Below the pieces are notes generated by a model. The model had not been told where the DNA came from. It ran no database searches and saw nothing but the letters and a program-made list of their open reading frames with translations. Of a stretch of DNA of 34,037 nucleotides, positions 15,771 through 23,382 are shown piece by piece (the stretch's first letter is position 1; every line of letters begins with the position of its first letter). Source of the DNA: CAYMEV01 sp964431655 [NCBI: uncultured bacterium] (GTDB lineage Bacteria; CAYMEV01). Position numbers and translations under genes: made by a program. Location of the stretch: the NCBI GenBank assembly GCA_964431655.1, contig CAYSKJ010000016.1, positions 1-34,037 of the forward strand, given 5' to 3'.

Positions 15771-17165
15771 TTATGCCCTAAAAGGAGTTTTTTCCGCTCT
15801 CATTAAATTTAATATATGGTACCCGAAAAAGAAGATTAAATTGCCGAGTACACCGAATATTATATTATCCAGGGAAATAAATCGGGAAAGATACACTGCT
15901 GATACACCGTATAAGACGATACCCCCTGTAAGTCCGGCAAAGAAGTGGCCCGGGCGGACATTCAGCCCCAGAACTGCCAGGACCAGGGGAACAAGGATTA
16001 TGGGTGCCCAGAAATTATAGGAATATATAAGTATGTCCAGGATACTCTCAATCTTCAGAGCAAATATCACTGAAAATACCCCCACGGCCAGATTTGCTGT
16101 TTTGGCTGTATTAAGCTGTAGAACATCACTTAGCATTCGTTTTTTCAGGGGGACAACGATATCATTTACTATGGATACCGAAGCGGCATTAAGGAAAGAA
16201 TCCGCCGAGGACATTATAATTGACAGCATGGCGGCAATGACAATTCCGCCTATGCCTATGGGAAGTGCATTCTTAACTATATAAGGCAGTGCCAGGTTTG
16301 CATCCAGTTCAGGGTTCATGGCCAGGGCAACAAGGCCTATAAGGCCGGTTACAGCAAAAAAGGGGAAGGAAAAAATCCCGCTCAGCAGTGTTCCCCTTGC
16401 TGTTGTCCTTGCATTCGGACTCATCAGAAGGCGCTGGACATAAGGAGGAACCAGTGTCTCCCCTATAAAAAATGTCAGAAACAGGGAAGCAAATGAAACC
16501 AGGGTAAACCTGTCCGAGAAAATCCTCAGATGGGAGTCCGGGACACTGTAAAGGACATTCTGTATGCCTCCGGCATAAGATATACTCAGGACCAGGGAAA
16601 GAGGTATACCGACAGCCAGTATAATAAACTGCAGGACATCGGAGGCAACGACAGCCTTCATACCTCCCAGTGTCGAATAAAGAATGACAATGGAGCACCC
16701 TATTAATATTCCCCAGAGCCTGGGCATACCGAGAAATACATTGAAAATGTATCCCATGGCCCCAACCTGGGCCCCCAGTATGCCGGCGCAGATAATTACA
16801 GACAATATACCTGTAATGATTTTTGCAGGCTTTCCGTAATGCATCCCTATTATATCTCCTGCTGTTATTGCCTTATTATACCTGTCCATTCTGGGTGCAA
16901 TGAAAAGGGACACAAGTATTATCTGAAGGCTGAAACCGAAGAGAAAAAATATATTTGCAATACCGTAGGTAAAGACCTTTTCGGCATTTCCGGTGGAAAA
17001 ACCTCCGCCAATAAAAGAGGCTGAAAGGGTTGCAAAGATAATCAGGACACCGTAATTTCTTCCAGCTACAGCAAAGTCTGTTATATTTTTTACCTTTCGG
17101 CTGGTAATGAAACCTATCAGGATAATGGCTGCGAAGTACAGTACAATTATTATGATATTAAGCAC
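15771..17165 (-). CDS. Sodium:solute symporter (SSS family)
   Basis: This 464-residue protein has about thirteen hydrophobic helices, and the N-terminal part is typical of the SSS family: SRKVKNITDFAVAGR near 22-36, then GGGFSTGNAEKVFTYG and a helix with GAQVGAMGYIF. Members use the sodium gradient to bring in sugars, amino acids, nucleosides or vitamins. The substrate here is not predictable, but the amidohydrolase gene only four bases downstream suggests an amide- or peptide-containing nutrient. The frame starts with GTG at 17165, and AGGGG about seven bases upstream supports that start. It is the first gene of the two-gene unit. Confidence 0.9.
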   Translation of the reverse strand: MLNIIIIVLYFAAIILIGFITSRKVKNITDFAVAGRNYGVLIIFATLSASFIGGGFSTGNAEKVFTYGIANIFFLFGFSLQIILVSLFIAPRMDRYNKAITAGDIIGMHYGKPAKIITGILSVIICAGILGAQVGAMGYIFNVFLGMPRLWGILIGCSIVILYSTLGGMKAVVASDVLQFIILAVGIPLSLVLSISYAGGIQNVLYSVPDSHLRIFSDRFTLVSFASLFLTFFIGETLVPPYVQRLLMSPNARTTARGTLLSGIFSFPFFAVTGLIGLVALAMNPELDANLALPYIVKNALPIGIGGIVIAAMLSIIMSSADSFLNAASVSIVNDIVVPLKKRMLSDVLQLNTAKTANLAVGVFSVIFALKIESILDILIYSYNFWAPIILVPLVLAVLGLNVRPGHFFAGLTGGIVLYGVSAVYLSRFISLDNIIFGVLGNLIFFFGYHILNLMRAEKTPFRA

Positions 17166-17328
17166 GACAGACCCCTTTACATTCTATAAGAATCAGAGGA
17201 TTTTATAACAGATCCTGATTATGTAAAGATAATCATTAAAGCCCAATAATTAATTAGCGAATAGGGAAAAAAAGAGTAGTATTAGAAGTGGGAAAATCAT
17301 ATTGCTGAGGCCACGGACAAAATATCTA

Positions 17329-17337
17329 TGATATAAT
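17329..17337 (+). promoter_or_regulatory. Extended -10 promoter element
   Basis: TGATATAAT, a TGn extension directly before a perfect TATAAT hexamer. No good -35 is present, which extended -10 promoters can do without. Transcription would start near 17344, just ahead of the small Cys-pair frame. Confidence 0.5.
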
Positions 17338-17369
17338 TTGTAGAATATGCACACCGGATTTAGGGTTAT

Positions 17370-17603
17370 ATGGGAGATTACAGAGAGAAAACACTGGTTT
17401 CCGATACCCCCCTTCTTGCAAAGGAGGGCTGGCAGGAAATAAGCTGTATCATGCCTGTAGAATGCGGTTTCTGCAGAAGCATGAATACTGTCTGTATCTA
17501 TAGATATGCAGTTGGAAGCAATATATGCGCAGAGATAAAGGAGGAATATCTCTGTAAAAACTGCCAAAAGTTCACTTCATACTATCTGGAATATGAATCA
17601 TAG
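17370..17603 (+). CDS. Small protein with two Cys pairs (possible zinc-binding)
   Basis: A 77-codon frame whose last 50 residues contain CGFC near 32-35 and CKNC about 30 residues later, the arrangement of a small zinc ribbon, ending in a Tyr-rich tail. I do not recognise the family. The first ~27 residues run through an imperfect hairpin at 17407-17428 and read TPLLAKEGW, which is what such dispersed repeats give when translated. The true start may therefore be the ATG at 17451. A weak AGGG lies four bases before the ATG at 17370, and an extended -10 element lies upstream. Whether the gene is real is uncertain. Confidence 0.4.
   Translation: MGDYREKTLVSDTPLLAKEGWQEISCIMPVECGFCRSMNTVCIYRYAVGSNICAEIKEEYLCKNCQKFTSYYLEYES
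17407..17428. repeat. Imperfect GC-rich hairpin of the dispersed-repeat type
   Basis: CCCCCCTT and AAGGAGGG pair with one mismatch around a six-base loop. Translated in the frame used here it gives PLLAKEGW. From memory, that peptide is what a common dispersed intergenic repeat of several bacterial phyla yields when mis-translated. Only one copy is seen in this window. Confidence 0.5.
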
Positions 17604-17657
17604 CTTTATAGAAAAAATGCCAGTGCTTTTTTCATGGGTTTTTATTAAAATATGGGA

Positions 17658-17663
17658 TATAAT
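17658..17663 (+). promoter_or_regulatory. Candidate -10 box of the SDR-aminotransferase gene
   Basis: A perfect TATAAT hexamer 50 bases before the GTG start at 17714. No convincing -35 sequence lies at the usual distance, so this is a weak promoter call. Confidence 0.3.
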
Positions 17664-17713
17664 TTTTCAGCCTTTGCAGAATATTTGAACTAAAATTATC
17701 AAAGGAAAAATCT

Positions 17714-19324
17714 GTGGAGACCTTCAACCGGGAAAAGACTGTTTTTATTACAGGCTCGACAAAAGGAATCGGGCATTTTTTCTATAAGCACCTCAGGGAT
17801 CACAGAGTAATAACCCACGGGCGTTCGGCCGGCGAAAGCCCCTGGCATATAGCCTGCAATTTGTGCGATATTAATTGCATTGAGCAGATATTCAGCAAAA
17901 TATCCCATCTGGGTAAAATAGACATGTTTATACATAACTGCTATATCGATGATATTTCTATCTCAAAAAAACTTATCGATGGCATGGCATCCTATATTAA
18001 GAAGGAGGGAAAAATCATTCTCATAAGCAGCGGCCTTGCGGCAAACTTCAGACATGGGGATGACTTTACCAACCAATATACACTGGTCAAGGCAGGGCTT
18101 GAAAAGTATATGAAGATACTTGCAGACAAGTATTACTGCCGGGAAATGTGCTTCACCACACTGCAGATTGACAGAACCTATGATACCGTTATGACGAAGG
18201 GGCTGGACACAGAAAAAAACGACATGAATGAGCTTGGCACCTGCATTGATTTTTTTCTTGAGAAGCCATGGGATGAACTTACAGGGCGATGTTTCATATC
18301 ATCCGCGATCATCAGCCGCACTCCGGGATACGGGCTTGAACTGAATTACCAGCATCTGGGAGAAAACAGCCTGAAAGGCAGGATCTTCCTCGGCAACAGG
18401 GTGCTTTTAAACCAGAACAGGGTAAAAAATGAGAACCTATCGGACACTGATCTTTCATCCTATGGTTCGGGAAGCTTTAGACTTTGTAAAAAACTTGCTG
18501 AAATACATAAGGTATCAGCAGAAAATATAGAACTGCATGACGGGACGCTAAATTTCCTGGAAATCATGATAAATGTTATGGTGAAGCATGGACATGATAT
18601 TCTTTGCTTTGACCCTTCCTGGAACATTATAAAGGATATTGCCCATGAAAGGAATGTGATCACTGACTTTATCCGTGTATCCGGACACAAGCTGATACCG
18701 GACTATGACAGGATGCTGGAAAGAATTGGAAGCCTGACCCGGCTCATCTACCTTGTAGCCCCTCTGAACCGCTTAAGCCTTGTGCTTTTCCTTACCAGAA
18801 TACCTGGTAATATACCGGTAATAATTGATTTCTGTTATAACGAATTTTTCCCTTCGGATGAAAATATAGGAATGAATGATTTTGCTGATTCGCCTATGCC
18901 GGTTATAAGCATCAGCACCTTTTCCAAATTTTACGGTATGCCCGGCCTCAAACTGAGTTATTCTGTATCAAACAGGGAGATAAAAGCACTGATAAGCAAA
19001 TTCTTCCACAAGCCTGTGGATAAAAGGAGGGAAACAGCCGCTTTGACTCTTCTCTCAGACCTGGAATACCAGGACAGGGTAAGGTGCTTTTATAAAGAAG
19101 AAATGAGAAAATACACAGGATTCCTTGAAAAACTTGATACAGACTATGCTGTAAATACACCAATGTCCCTGCTGATTTTCAATACTGACAAAAATATCCC
19201 TTCCGGCCTTTCAGATTATATTATAGCAGATAATAACGGCTGGCTTATTACCATACAGGACAGCAAAACCAATGATAAAATAATAAAAGAACTGCAAAAA
19301 TACCTTTCAAAATACCCCAAATGA
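17714..19324 (+). CDS. Fusion of an SDR domain and a divergent class I/II aminotransferase-fold domain
   Basis: This is a 536-residue two-domain protein. Residues 1 to about 200 are an SDR: TGSTKGIG at 13-20, catalytic Ser at 105-106, and Y122-x-x-x-K126 in QYTLVKAG. The usual NNAG is replaced by HNCY near 74-77. Residues ~225-536 have the HisC-like PLP fold: N352 in VAPLNRLSL, D372 and Y375 in DFCYNEF, and the Schiff-base lysine K405 in STFSKFYGMPG. The Arg that normally binds the PLP phosphate in the GLRxGY motif is Lys413, and no C-terminal substrate-binding Arg is apparent (LITIQDS at 511-517). A two-step reduction/transamination on one substrate is plausible, but the PLP half may be changed in function. 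The start is GTG with AAAGG upstream. Confidence 0.82.
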   Translation: METFNREKTVFITGSTKGIGHFFYKHLRDHRVITHGRSAGESPWHIACNLCDINCIEQIFSKISHLGKIDMFIHNCYIDDISISKKLIDGMASYIKKEGKIILISSGLAANFRHGDDFTNQYTLVKAGLEKYMKILADKYYCREMCFTTLQIDRTYDTVMTKGLDTEKNDMNELGTCIDFFLEKPWDELTGRCFISSAIISRTPGYGLELNYQHLGENSLKGRIFLGNRVLLNQNRVKNENLSDTDLSSYGSGSFRLCKKLAEIHKVSAENIELHDGTLNFLEIMINVMVKHGHDILCFDPSWNIIKDIAHERNVITDFIRVSGHKLIPDYDRMLERIGSLTRLIYLVAPLNRLSLVLFLTRIPGNIPVIIDFCYNEFFPSDENIGMNDFADSPMPVISISTFSKFYGMPGLKLSYSVSNREIKALISKFFHKPVDKRRETAALTLLSDLEYQDRVRCFYKEEMRKYTGFLEKLDTDYAVNTPMSLLIFNTDKNIPSGLSDYIIADNNGWLITIQDSKTNDKIIKELQKYLSKYPK

Positions 19325-19386
19325 GGCGGTCAGCATCAATATGCCTAAAGACCCTTTTATTTACAGGACATGAAGATTTTTCTCCT

Positions 19387-20766
19387 TTAATTCAGCTGAA
19401 ATTCGCAGTAAACATTTGCATCCACATTCCTGTCCCTCTGATAGATGAACATACCATCCCTTTTATCCTTAACCCCGAGCATTAGACATGCTTTTTGCGA
19501 CTGAAGGGGAGTAAATCGGGTGGGAGTGTAACCCTGAGCTTCAAAGGAAGTCCCTCCCAGCATGGACTCCAAATTGCTGTCAATATCCATATGGCAGAAT
19601 ACATCAATGCAGAAGGAACCCTGACCAGGATTGCGGGGGCTGTTGCCTTCATTTGATTTACTTTCTGAGGTTTGCCTGAATTCTACTGTATCAGGAACAC
19701 TGATGTTCATATCTAAATCAACAATATACAGGGTATACTGATTTATCTGCCTGTTGATATCTTTGGATGCTGATTCCAGTTGAGATTCTGGTATTTTTGC
19801 AAGGTTTACCGGCTCATGGCAGAAATAGAGCTCTTTATCCTCCTCAAAGGTCTGAAGCCTGCTGCCGTATGAATAAGACTTACCATAGGGCAGATCTGGA
19901 ATCCAGAAACTGCTGGTTCCTCTTTTATTTTCTTTTTCAGGAAGACTGACCGTCTCTGTCCTCACCTGGAAGTTATTAATTTCAAGTGTAACACCCCTGT
20001 CCTCCCATGTATTGGTTATACGAAAGTCCGGTTCTATGTTTATGGAGAAATAGGAGCTTTTATGGAAATAGGGTAGATACATGGAAATTTTTGCTGATTT
20101 TGATTCTCCGGGGAGTATTACATTCTGATTTATTTCTGATTTTATCAGCGCTCCCTGCTCCTTTTTCTGGTTAGAACTAATAGTTTTGGATTCAAGATTT
20201 TTCAAAGCATTGTCATCGGGGTTTTTAACAAGAAAATGTATGATAAGTATAAAAAATGCGAGTCCCAGGAGTGCTACCATTGGTTTTGGAAGATTTGCCC
20301 CTGATTTTTTACTCTGGACTGCCTTATCTGAATGTTTGGCCGAAGGAGCATCACTTTTTCCAGAGCTTTCGTCTCTGACCTTTTTGCCTGGAATAGCTCC
20401 GCAGATGGGACACTCACCCCTGCCCTGATAGGCAGTTAACAGCGGGTCATCAGCAGAAACGGCTTTATAACCGCAGTTGGGACATGTCTTCAATATATTT
20501 TCGTCATTCTGGGTTTTTTTGGTAATACCATGTGAATCCGAAGGTTCGATTGTGCACAGGCCTCCTGCCTGCTCTATAATTTCCCTGTATTTCTCCGCAG
20601 TATGACTGTCAATGCCGTCTTTGACAATCAGGGGGACGCTTGCAATCAGCCCTGCGATTGCTTCAGGAGTTGAACCAAGGACACCAGCTATTATCTGACT
20701 GAAGTCAGTTGTTTTAACACCCTCCTTCAGTCCTGTAAACTTAATTTTATAGAACTGATTTACCAT
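19387..20766 (-). CDS. Zinc-ribbon membrane protein with an L7/L12-like N-terminal domain
   Basis: This 459-residue protein has four parts. Residues 1-75 resemble the C-terminal domain of ribosomal protein L7/L12 (VPLIVKDGIDSHTAEKYREI, then EQAGGLCTIE). Residues 95-122 hold two Cys pairs (C95-P-N-C98 and C119-P-I-C122) and form a zinc-ribbon-like unit. A hydrophobic helix at about 163-180 anchors it in the membrane. The remaining ~270 residues form a probably extracytoplasmic domain of unknown fold. I do not recognise the whole. It follows an MscS channel gene by 43 bases on the same strand, so the two may be co-transcribed. A cytoplasmic zinc-ribbon sensor coupled to an outer domain is one possible reading; this is inference. 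Confidence 0.75.
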   Translation of the reverse strand: MVNQFYKIKFTGLKEGVKTTDFSQIIAGVLGSTPEAIAGLIASVPLIVKDGIDSHTAEKYREIIEQAGGLCTIEPSDSHGITKKTQNDENILKTCPNCGYKAVSADDPLLTAYQGRGECPICGAIPGKKVRDESSGKSDAPSAKHSDKAVQSKKSGANLPKPMVALLGLAFFILIIHFLVKNPDDNALKNLESKTISSNQKKEQGALIKSEINQNVILPGESKSAKISMYLPYFHKSSYFSINIEPDFRITNTWEDRGVTLEINNFQVRTETVSLPEKENKRGTSSFWIPDLPYGKSYSYGSRLQTFEEDKELYFCHEPVNLAKIPESQLESASKDINRQINQYTLYIVDLDMNISVPDTVEFRQTSESKSNEGNSPRNPGQGSFCIDVFCHMDIDSNLESMLGGTSFEAQGYTPTRFTPLQSQKACLMLGVKDKRDGMFIYQRDRNVDANVYCEFQLN

Positions 20767-20809
20767 AAATATTCTCCTTTAAGGTAATTAACTTACCAAT
20801 ACTAAATAT

Positions 20810-21625
20810 TTATACTTCAGCTTTGTAGATATGAACATCCTGCTGTGGGAATGGTATACTGATTCCTTCTTTATCAAATCTCTTTTTTATGGTTTCATTT
20901 AAATAAAAGAAAACATCCCAGTAATCTGAGGTTTTGACCCAGGGCCGGACTGCAAAGTCAATACTGCTGTCCGCCATTTTTAGAACCCCTATTATAGGTG
21001 CAGGTTCCTTCAGTATCCTTTCATCTCCTTCTATAATATCCTTTAAGACTCCCTTTACCCCGTCAATATCATCCTTATAGCTCACACTGGCGACAATATC
21101 GATTCTTCTGCGCTCTTCAGCGGTATAGTTGATTATATTATCCCCGATTATCTTTGCATTGGGAACAATGATCTTCTTATTATCAACCGATTTCATAACC
21201 GTCGTGAATATGCTTATTTCAGTAACAGAACCGGAGATTCCACCTCCTTCAATATAATCTCCCACCTTGAAAGGCTTGAAAATAACCATCAGCACTCCTG
21301 CAGCAAAATTTGCCAGGGAACCCTGCAGAGCAAGGCCTATGGCCAGTCCGGCAGCTCCTATTATTGCTACAAAGGATGCTGTCTGAACACCCAGCTGGCC
21401 CAGACCTGCGATTATAACGAATACAACCACCATGGCATATACCAGGCTTGAAAGAAAGGATAAAAGAGTAATATCCACCTTCGATTTTTTCAGAACCTTT
21501 CTGAGTATTGACCTTATAATTTTTGCTGCAATTATGCCAAAGATAAGAATGGCTATGGCTGCCACTACCTTAAGGCCGTAAAGGGCCAGTAACTCCTTAA
21601 TTGTTAAAATAATATCACTCATCAT
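20810..21625 (-). CDS. MscS-family mechanosensitive channel
   Basis: This small-conductance mechanosensitive channel has about 271 residues. Three membrane helices lie in the first ~120 residues; the third, pore-lining helix has the Gly/Ala-rich GAAGLAIGLALQGSLANFAAG typical of MscS, followed by PFKVGDYI and the beta domain. It relieves turgor after osmotic downshock. The open frame begins at 21631, but that ATG is one base from the AGGAG at 21633-21637, too close to be used. The ATG at 21625 has a spacing of seven bases and is preferred. No auxiliary domain is present. Confidence 0.93.
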   Translation of the reverse strand: MMSDIILTIKELLALYGLKVVAAIAILIFGIIAAKIIRSILRKVLKKSKVDITLLSFLSSLVYAMVVVFVIIAGLGQLGVQTASFVAIIGAAGLAIGLALQGSLANFAAGVLMVIFKPFKVGDYIEGGGISGSVTEISIFTTVMKSVDNKKIIVPNAKIIGDNIINYTAEERRRIDIVASVSYKDDIDGVKGVLKDIIEGDERILKEPAPIIGVLKMADSSIDFAVRPWVKTSDYWDVFFYLNETIKKRFDKEGISIPFPQQDVHIYKAEV

Positions 21626-21632
21626 GATCATT

Positions 21633-21637
21633 CTCCT
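21633..21637 (-). promoter_or_regulatory. Ribosome binding site fixing the MscS start
   Basis: AGGAG on the minus strand, seven bases before the ATG at 21625 and only one base before the ATG at 21631. It favours the 21625 start. Confidence 0.7.
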
Positions 21638-21709
21638 TTCTTTTAATTATTACCGTAAAGGTTATTATTTAATTTATGAATAATCAAACAATATTTTAGA
21701 TTATTGTCC

Positions 21710-21738
21710 TTGATTTTTGCATATATTACCTATATAGT
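21710..21738 (+). promoter_or_regulatory. Sigma-70 type promoter for the GlsB-like gene
   Basis: TTGATT (21710-21715), a 17-base spacer and TATAGT (21733-21738). Transcription would start near 21745, giving a leader of about 75 bases. An inverted repeat AATAATC...GATTATT (21679-21705) lies just upstream and could be a regulator site. Confidence 0.55.
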
Positions 21739-21819
21739 ATATTTTAGTAGTTATGTCAGGAATTTTGCCTGGGCCATTAAGACAGGTTATGCCTGAATGA
21801 TCAAAAAAGGAGGAAATTG

Positions 21820-22065
21820 ATGATTAACTTTTTGTGGTTTATAATTCTGGGGGCCGTTGCAGGATGGATAGCAGGACTGATAATGAAGGGCAAGGGATTC
21901 GGCATTATCGGAAACATCATTGTCGGAATACTTGGTGCGGTAGTCGGCGGATGGCTTTTCCGCTTCTTTAATACAGTTATGACCAATACAACCCTGGGGT
22001 CTCTCTTAACTGCTGTTATCGGTGCTGTGGTTCTGCTGTTCATAATAGGCCTCTTTAAGAAGTAG
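21820..22065 (+). CDS. GlsB/YeaQ/YmgE family small membrane protein
   Basis: This 81-residue protein has three hydrophobic helices and the GAVAGWIAGLI and GIIGNIIVGILGAVVGGWL patterns of the GlsB/YeaQ (transglycosylase-associated) family. Members are common stress-induced inner-membrane proteins of unknown biochemical role. The ATG at 21820 lies six bases after AAGGAGG (21807-21813); the frame could also open with TTG at 21817, but this is less likely. It is a single-gene unit with its own promoter, between the divergent MscS gene and the convergent mtaB gene. The neighbouring osmotic channel fits a general envelope-stress context, though nothing shows shared regulation. Confidence 0.92.
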   Translation: MINFLWFIILGAVAGWIAGLIMKGKGFGIIGNIIVGILGAVVGGWLFRFFNTVMTNTTLGSLLTAVIGAVVLLFIIGLFKK

Positions 22066-22079
22066 GAACAAAGATGAAA

Positions 22080-22114
22080 AATATTCCCGGCTTTTTGCCT
22101 AAAGCCTGAATATT
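22080..22114. terminator. Bidirectional hairpin between the GlsB-like gene and mtaB
   Basis: AATATTC and GAATATT form an outer 7-bp stem, with GGCTTT and AAAGCC as an inner 6-bp stem, separated by a small bulge, around a six-base loop. CCCTTTTCC follows on the plus strand and TTTTC on the minus strand. It overlaps the end of mtaB (stop at 22099-22101), so it could end both convergent transcripts. Confidence 0.6.
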
Positions 22115-23382
22115 CCCTTTTCCCCTGATATTTCAATCATTGATGCATCTGTCAGGCCGCCCAGAGGCAAGCCTATGCCTGAGTTCAGGAAACCATGTAT
22201 GTAATTATCGCTCAGGACCTCGTAATACTTACTCTTTCTTGTCAGTACAGCTATATTATGAACCCTGTTAAGCTGGGTCAGCAGGAAGGCTTTTTTGTTC
22301 TCCTGTGCAAGCTTTCTCATAAGCAGGGACCTCTCCTTTTTTATACTGTTTGGGAGCTGTCCTTCCATATTATAGGCCGAAGTCTGCTTTCTCCCTGAAA
22401 ATGGAAATATATGAAGATGGCTTATGGGGAGCATTCTAACTGTATTATAAAGGCAGTTAAAATCCTCGGAGCTTTCAGAGGGAAAACCTACGATAAAATC
22501 TGAGCCTATCTGGATATCTTCGGATCTGGAGCGTATTAAGCCTGCAAGCCTGCAAATATAGTCATTTGAATAATTACGTTTCATAAGCCGGAGTATCCTG
22601 TCTGATGCGTGCTGAAAAGGAATATGAAGATGCCTGCATATTCTTTTCTCTGAAAGCATAAAATCAATAAACTCATCATCCAGATCTCCGGGTTCAATGG
22701 AACTCAGCCTTAGCCTGAAATCACCTGATACTTCAAGTATGCGTTTTATAAGAAATTCAAGGCTTTGAATCCTTCTTTTCCTGTTAAGGCAATCATCCCA
22801 GCGGGAGATATGGATTCCTGTGAGGACTATCTCTTTGTATCCTCTTTCAAGAAGCTCTTTCAGCCTTAGAATGATATTACTCAGGGGATAGGACACGCTT
22901 TTACCCCGGGCCCTCGGGATTATGCAGTAGGAACAGGATGAATCGCATCCGGTTTGTATAATAAGATTTGCCCTGCTTCTTAGTTTAACATCTTTTTTCT
23001 CAATATTTACTTCGGCTGGCACCAGCCCCAGTCCAGCTATTTTTTCAGCTATTTCACCCTTCTGATTATTATCCAGTGCCAGGTCAACGCTGCCGTCAAA
23101 ACATATACCTGCCTCCGTCTGGGGAATACATCCTGCCAGAACTATCTTTGTCCCGGGGCTTTTTGCCTTTATCCTCCTTAGAGCGTTTACAGACTTGTAT
23201 CTGGCCCTGGCAGTCACAGTACAGCTGTTAACTATGTATATATCAGGGTCAGGGCATGAGGGCCGGTAATCATAGCCCTTTTCAATCAGCTTTATAATTA
23301 TGTCGTTCTGTTCGGCCTGGTTCAGCTTACACCCCAGGGTGTAAATATCAAAGGTTATTCTGGCTTTTGATTTCGATTCCAT
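22099..23382 (-). CDS. mtaB: tRNA t6A37 methylthiotransferase MtaB
   Basis: This 427-residue radical-SAM enzyme of the MiaB/MtaB family adds a methylthio group to N6-threonylcarbamoyladenosine at tRNA position 37. The N-terminal cluster cysteines are C18 (TLGCKLNQAE), C54 (NSCTVT) and C85 (LAGC). The radical-SAM motif C146-x3-C150-x2-C153 lies in GCDSSCSYC, followed by the family's PRARGKSVS. The TLGCK-NQ-E start is the MtaB form. A short TRAM-like end follows. The ATG at 23382 is used because the conserved part begins just after it; it overlaps the end of the upstream response regulator gene by 35 bases. The longer frame from 23457 would extend into that gene with no family counterpart. Confidence 0.9.
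   Translation of the reverse strand: MESKSKARITFDIYTLGCKLNQAEQNDIIIKLIEKGYDYRPSCPDPDIYIVNSCTVTARARYKSVNALRRIKAKSPGTKIVLAGCIPQTEAGICFDGSVDLALDNNQKGEIAEKIAGLGLVPAEVNIEKKDVKLRSRANLIIQTGCDSSCSYCIIPRARGKSVSYPLSNIILRLKELLERGYKEIVLTGIHISRWDDCLNRKRRIQSLEFLIKRILEVSGDFRLRLSSIEPGDLDDEFIDFMLSEKRICRHLHIPFQHASDRILRLMKRNYSNDYICRLAGLIRSRSEDIQIGSDFIVGFPSESSEDFNCLYNTVRMLPISHLHIFPFSGRKQTSAYNMEGQLPNSIKKERSLLMRKLAQENKKAFLLTQLNRVHNIAVLTRKSKYYEVLSDNYIHGFLNSGIGLPLGGLTDASMIEISGEKGIFRL

Larger units (their letters stand above)
17166..17713. other. Intergenic region with a small possible gene and a hairpin
   Basis: Between the divergent symporter and the SDR-aminotransferase fusion. It holds an extended -10 promoter (17329-17337), a small Cys-pair open frame (17370-17603), an imperfect GC-rich hairpin (17407-17428), and a -10 hexamer before the fusion gene (17658-17663). 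I see no tRNA or other structured RNA. Confidence 0.6.

Noticed and set aside
17250-17567. 105-codon open frame on the minus strand downstream of the fusion gene's promoter region
   Set aside because: No ribosome binding site and no motif; it opposes the Cys-pair frame and a hairpin repeat.
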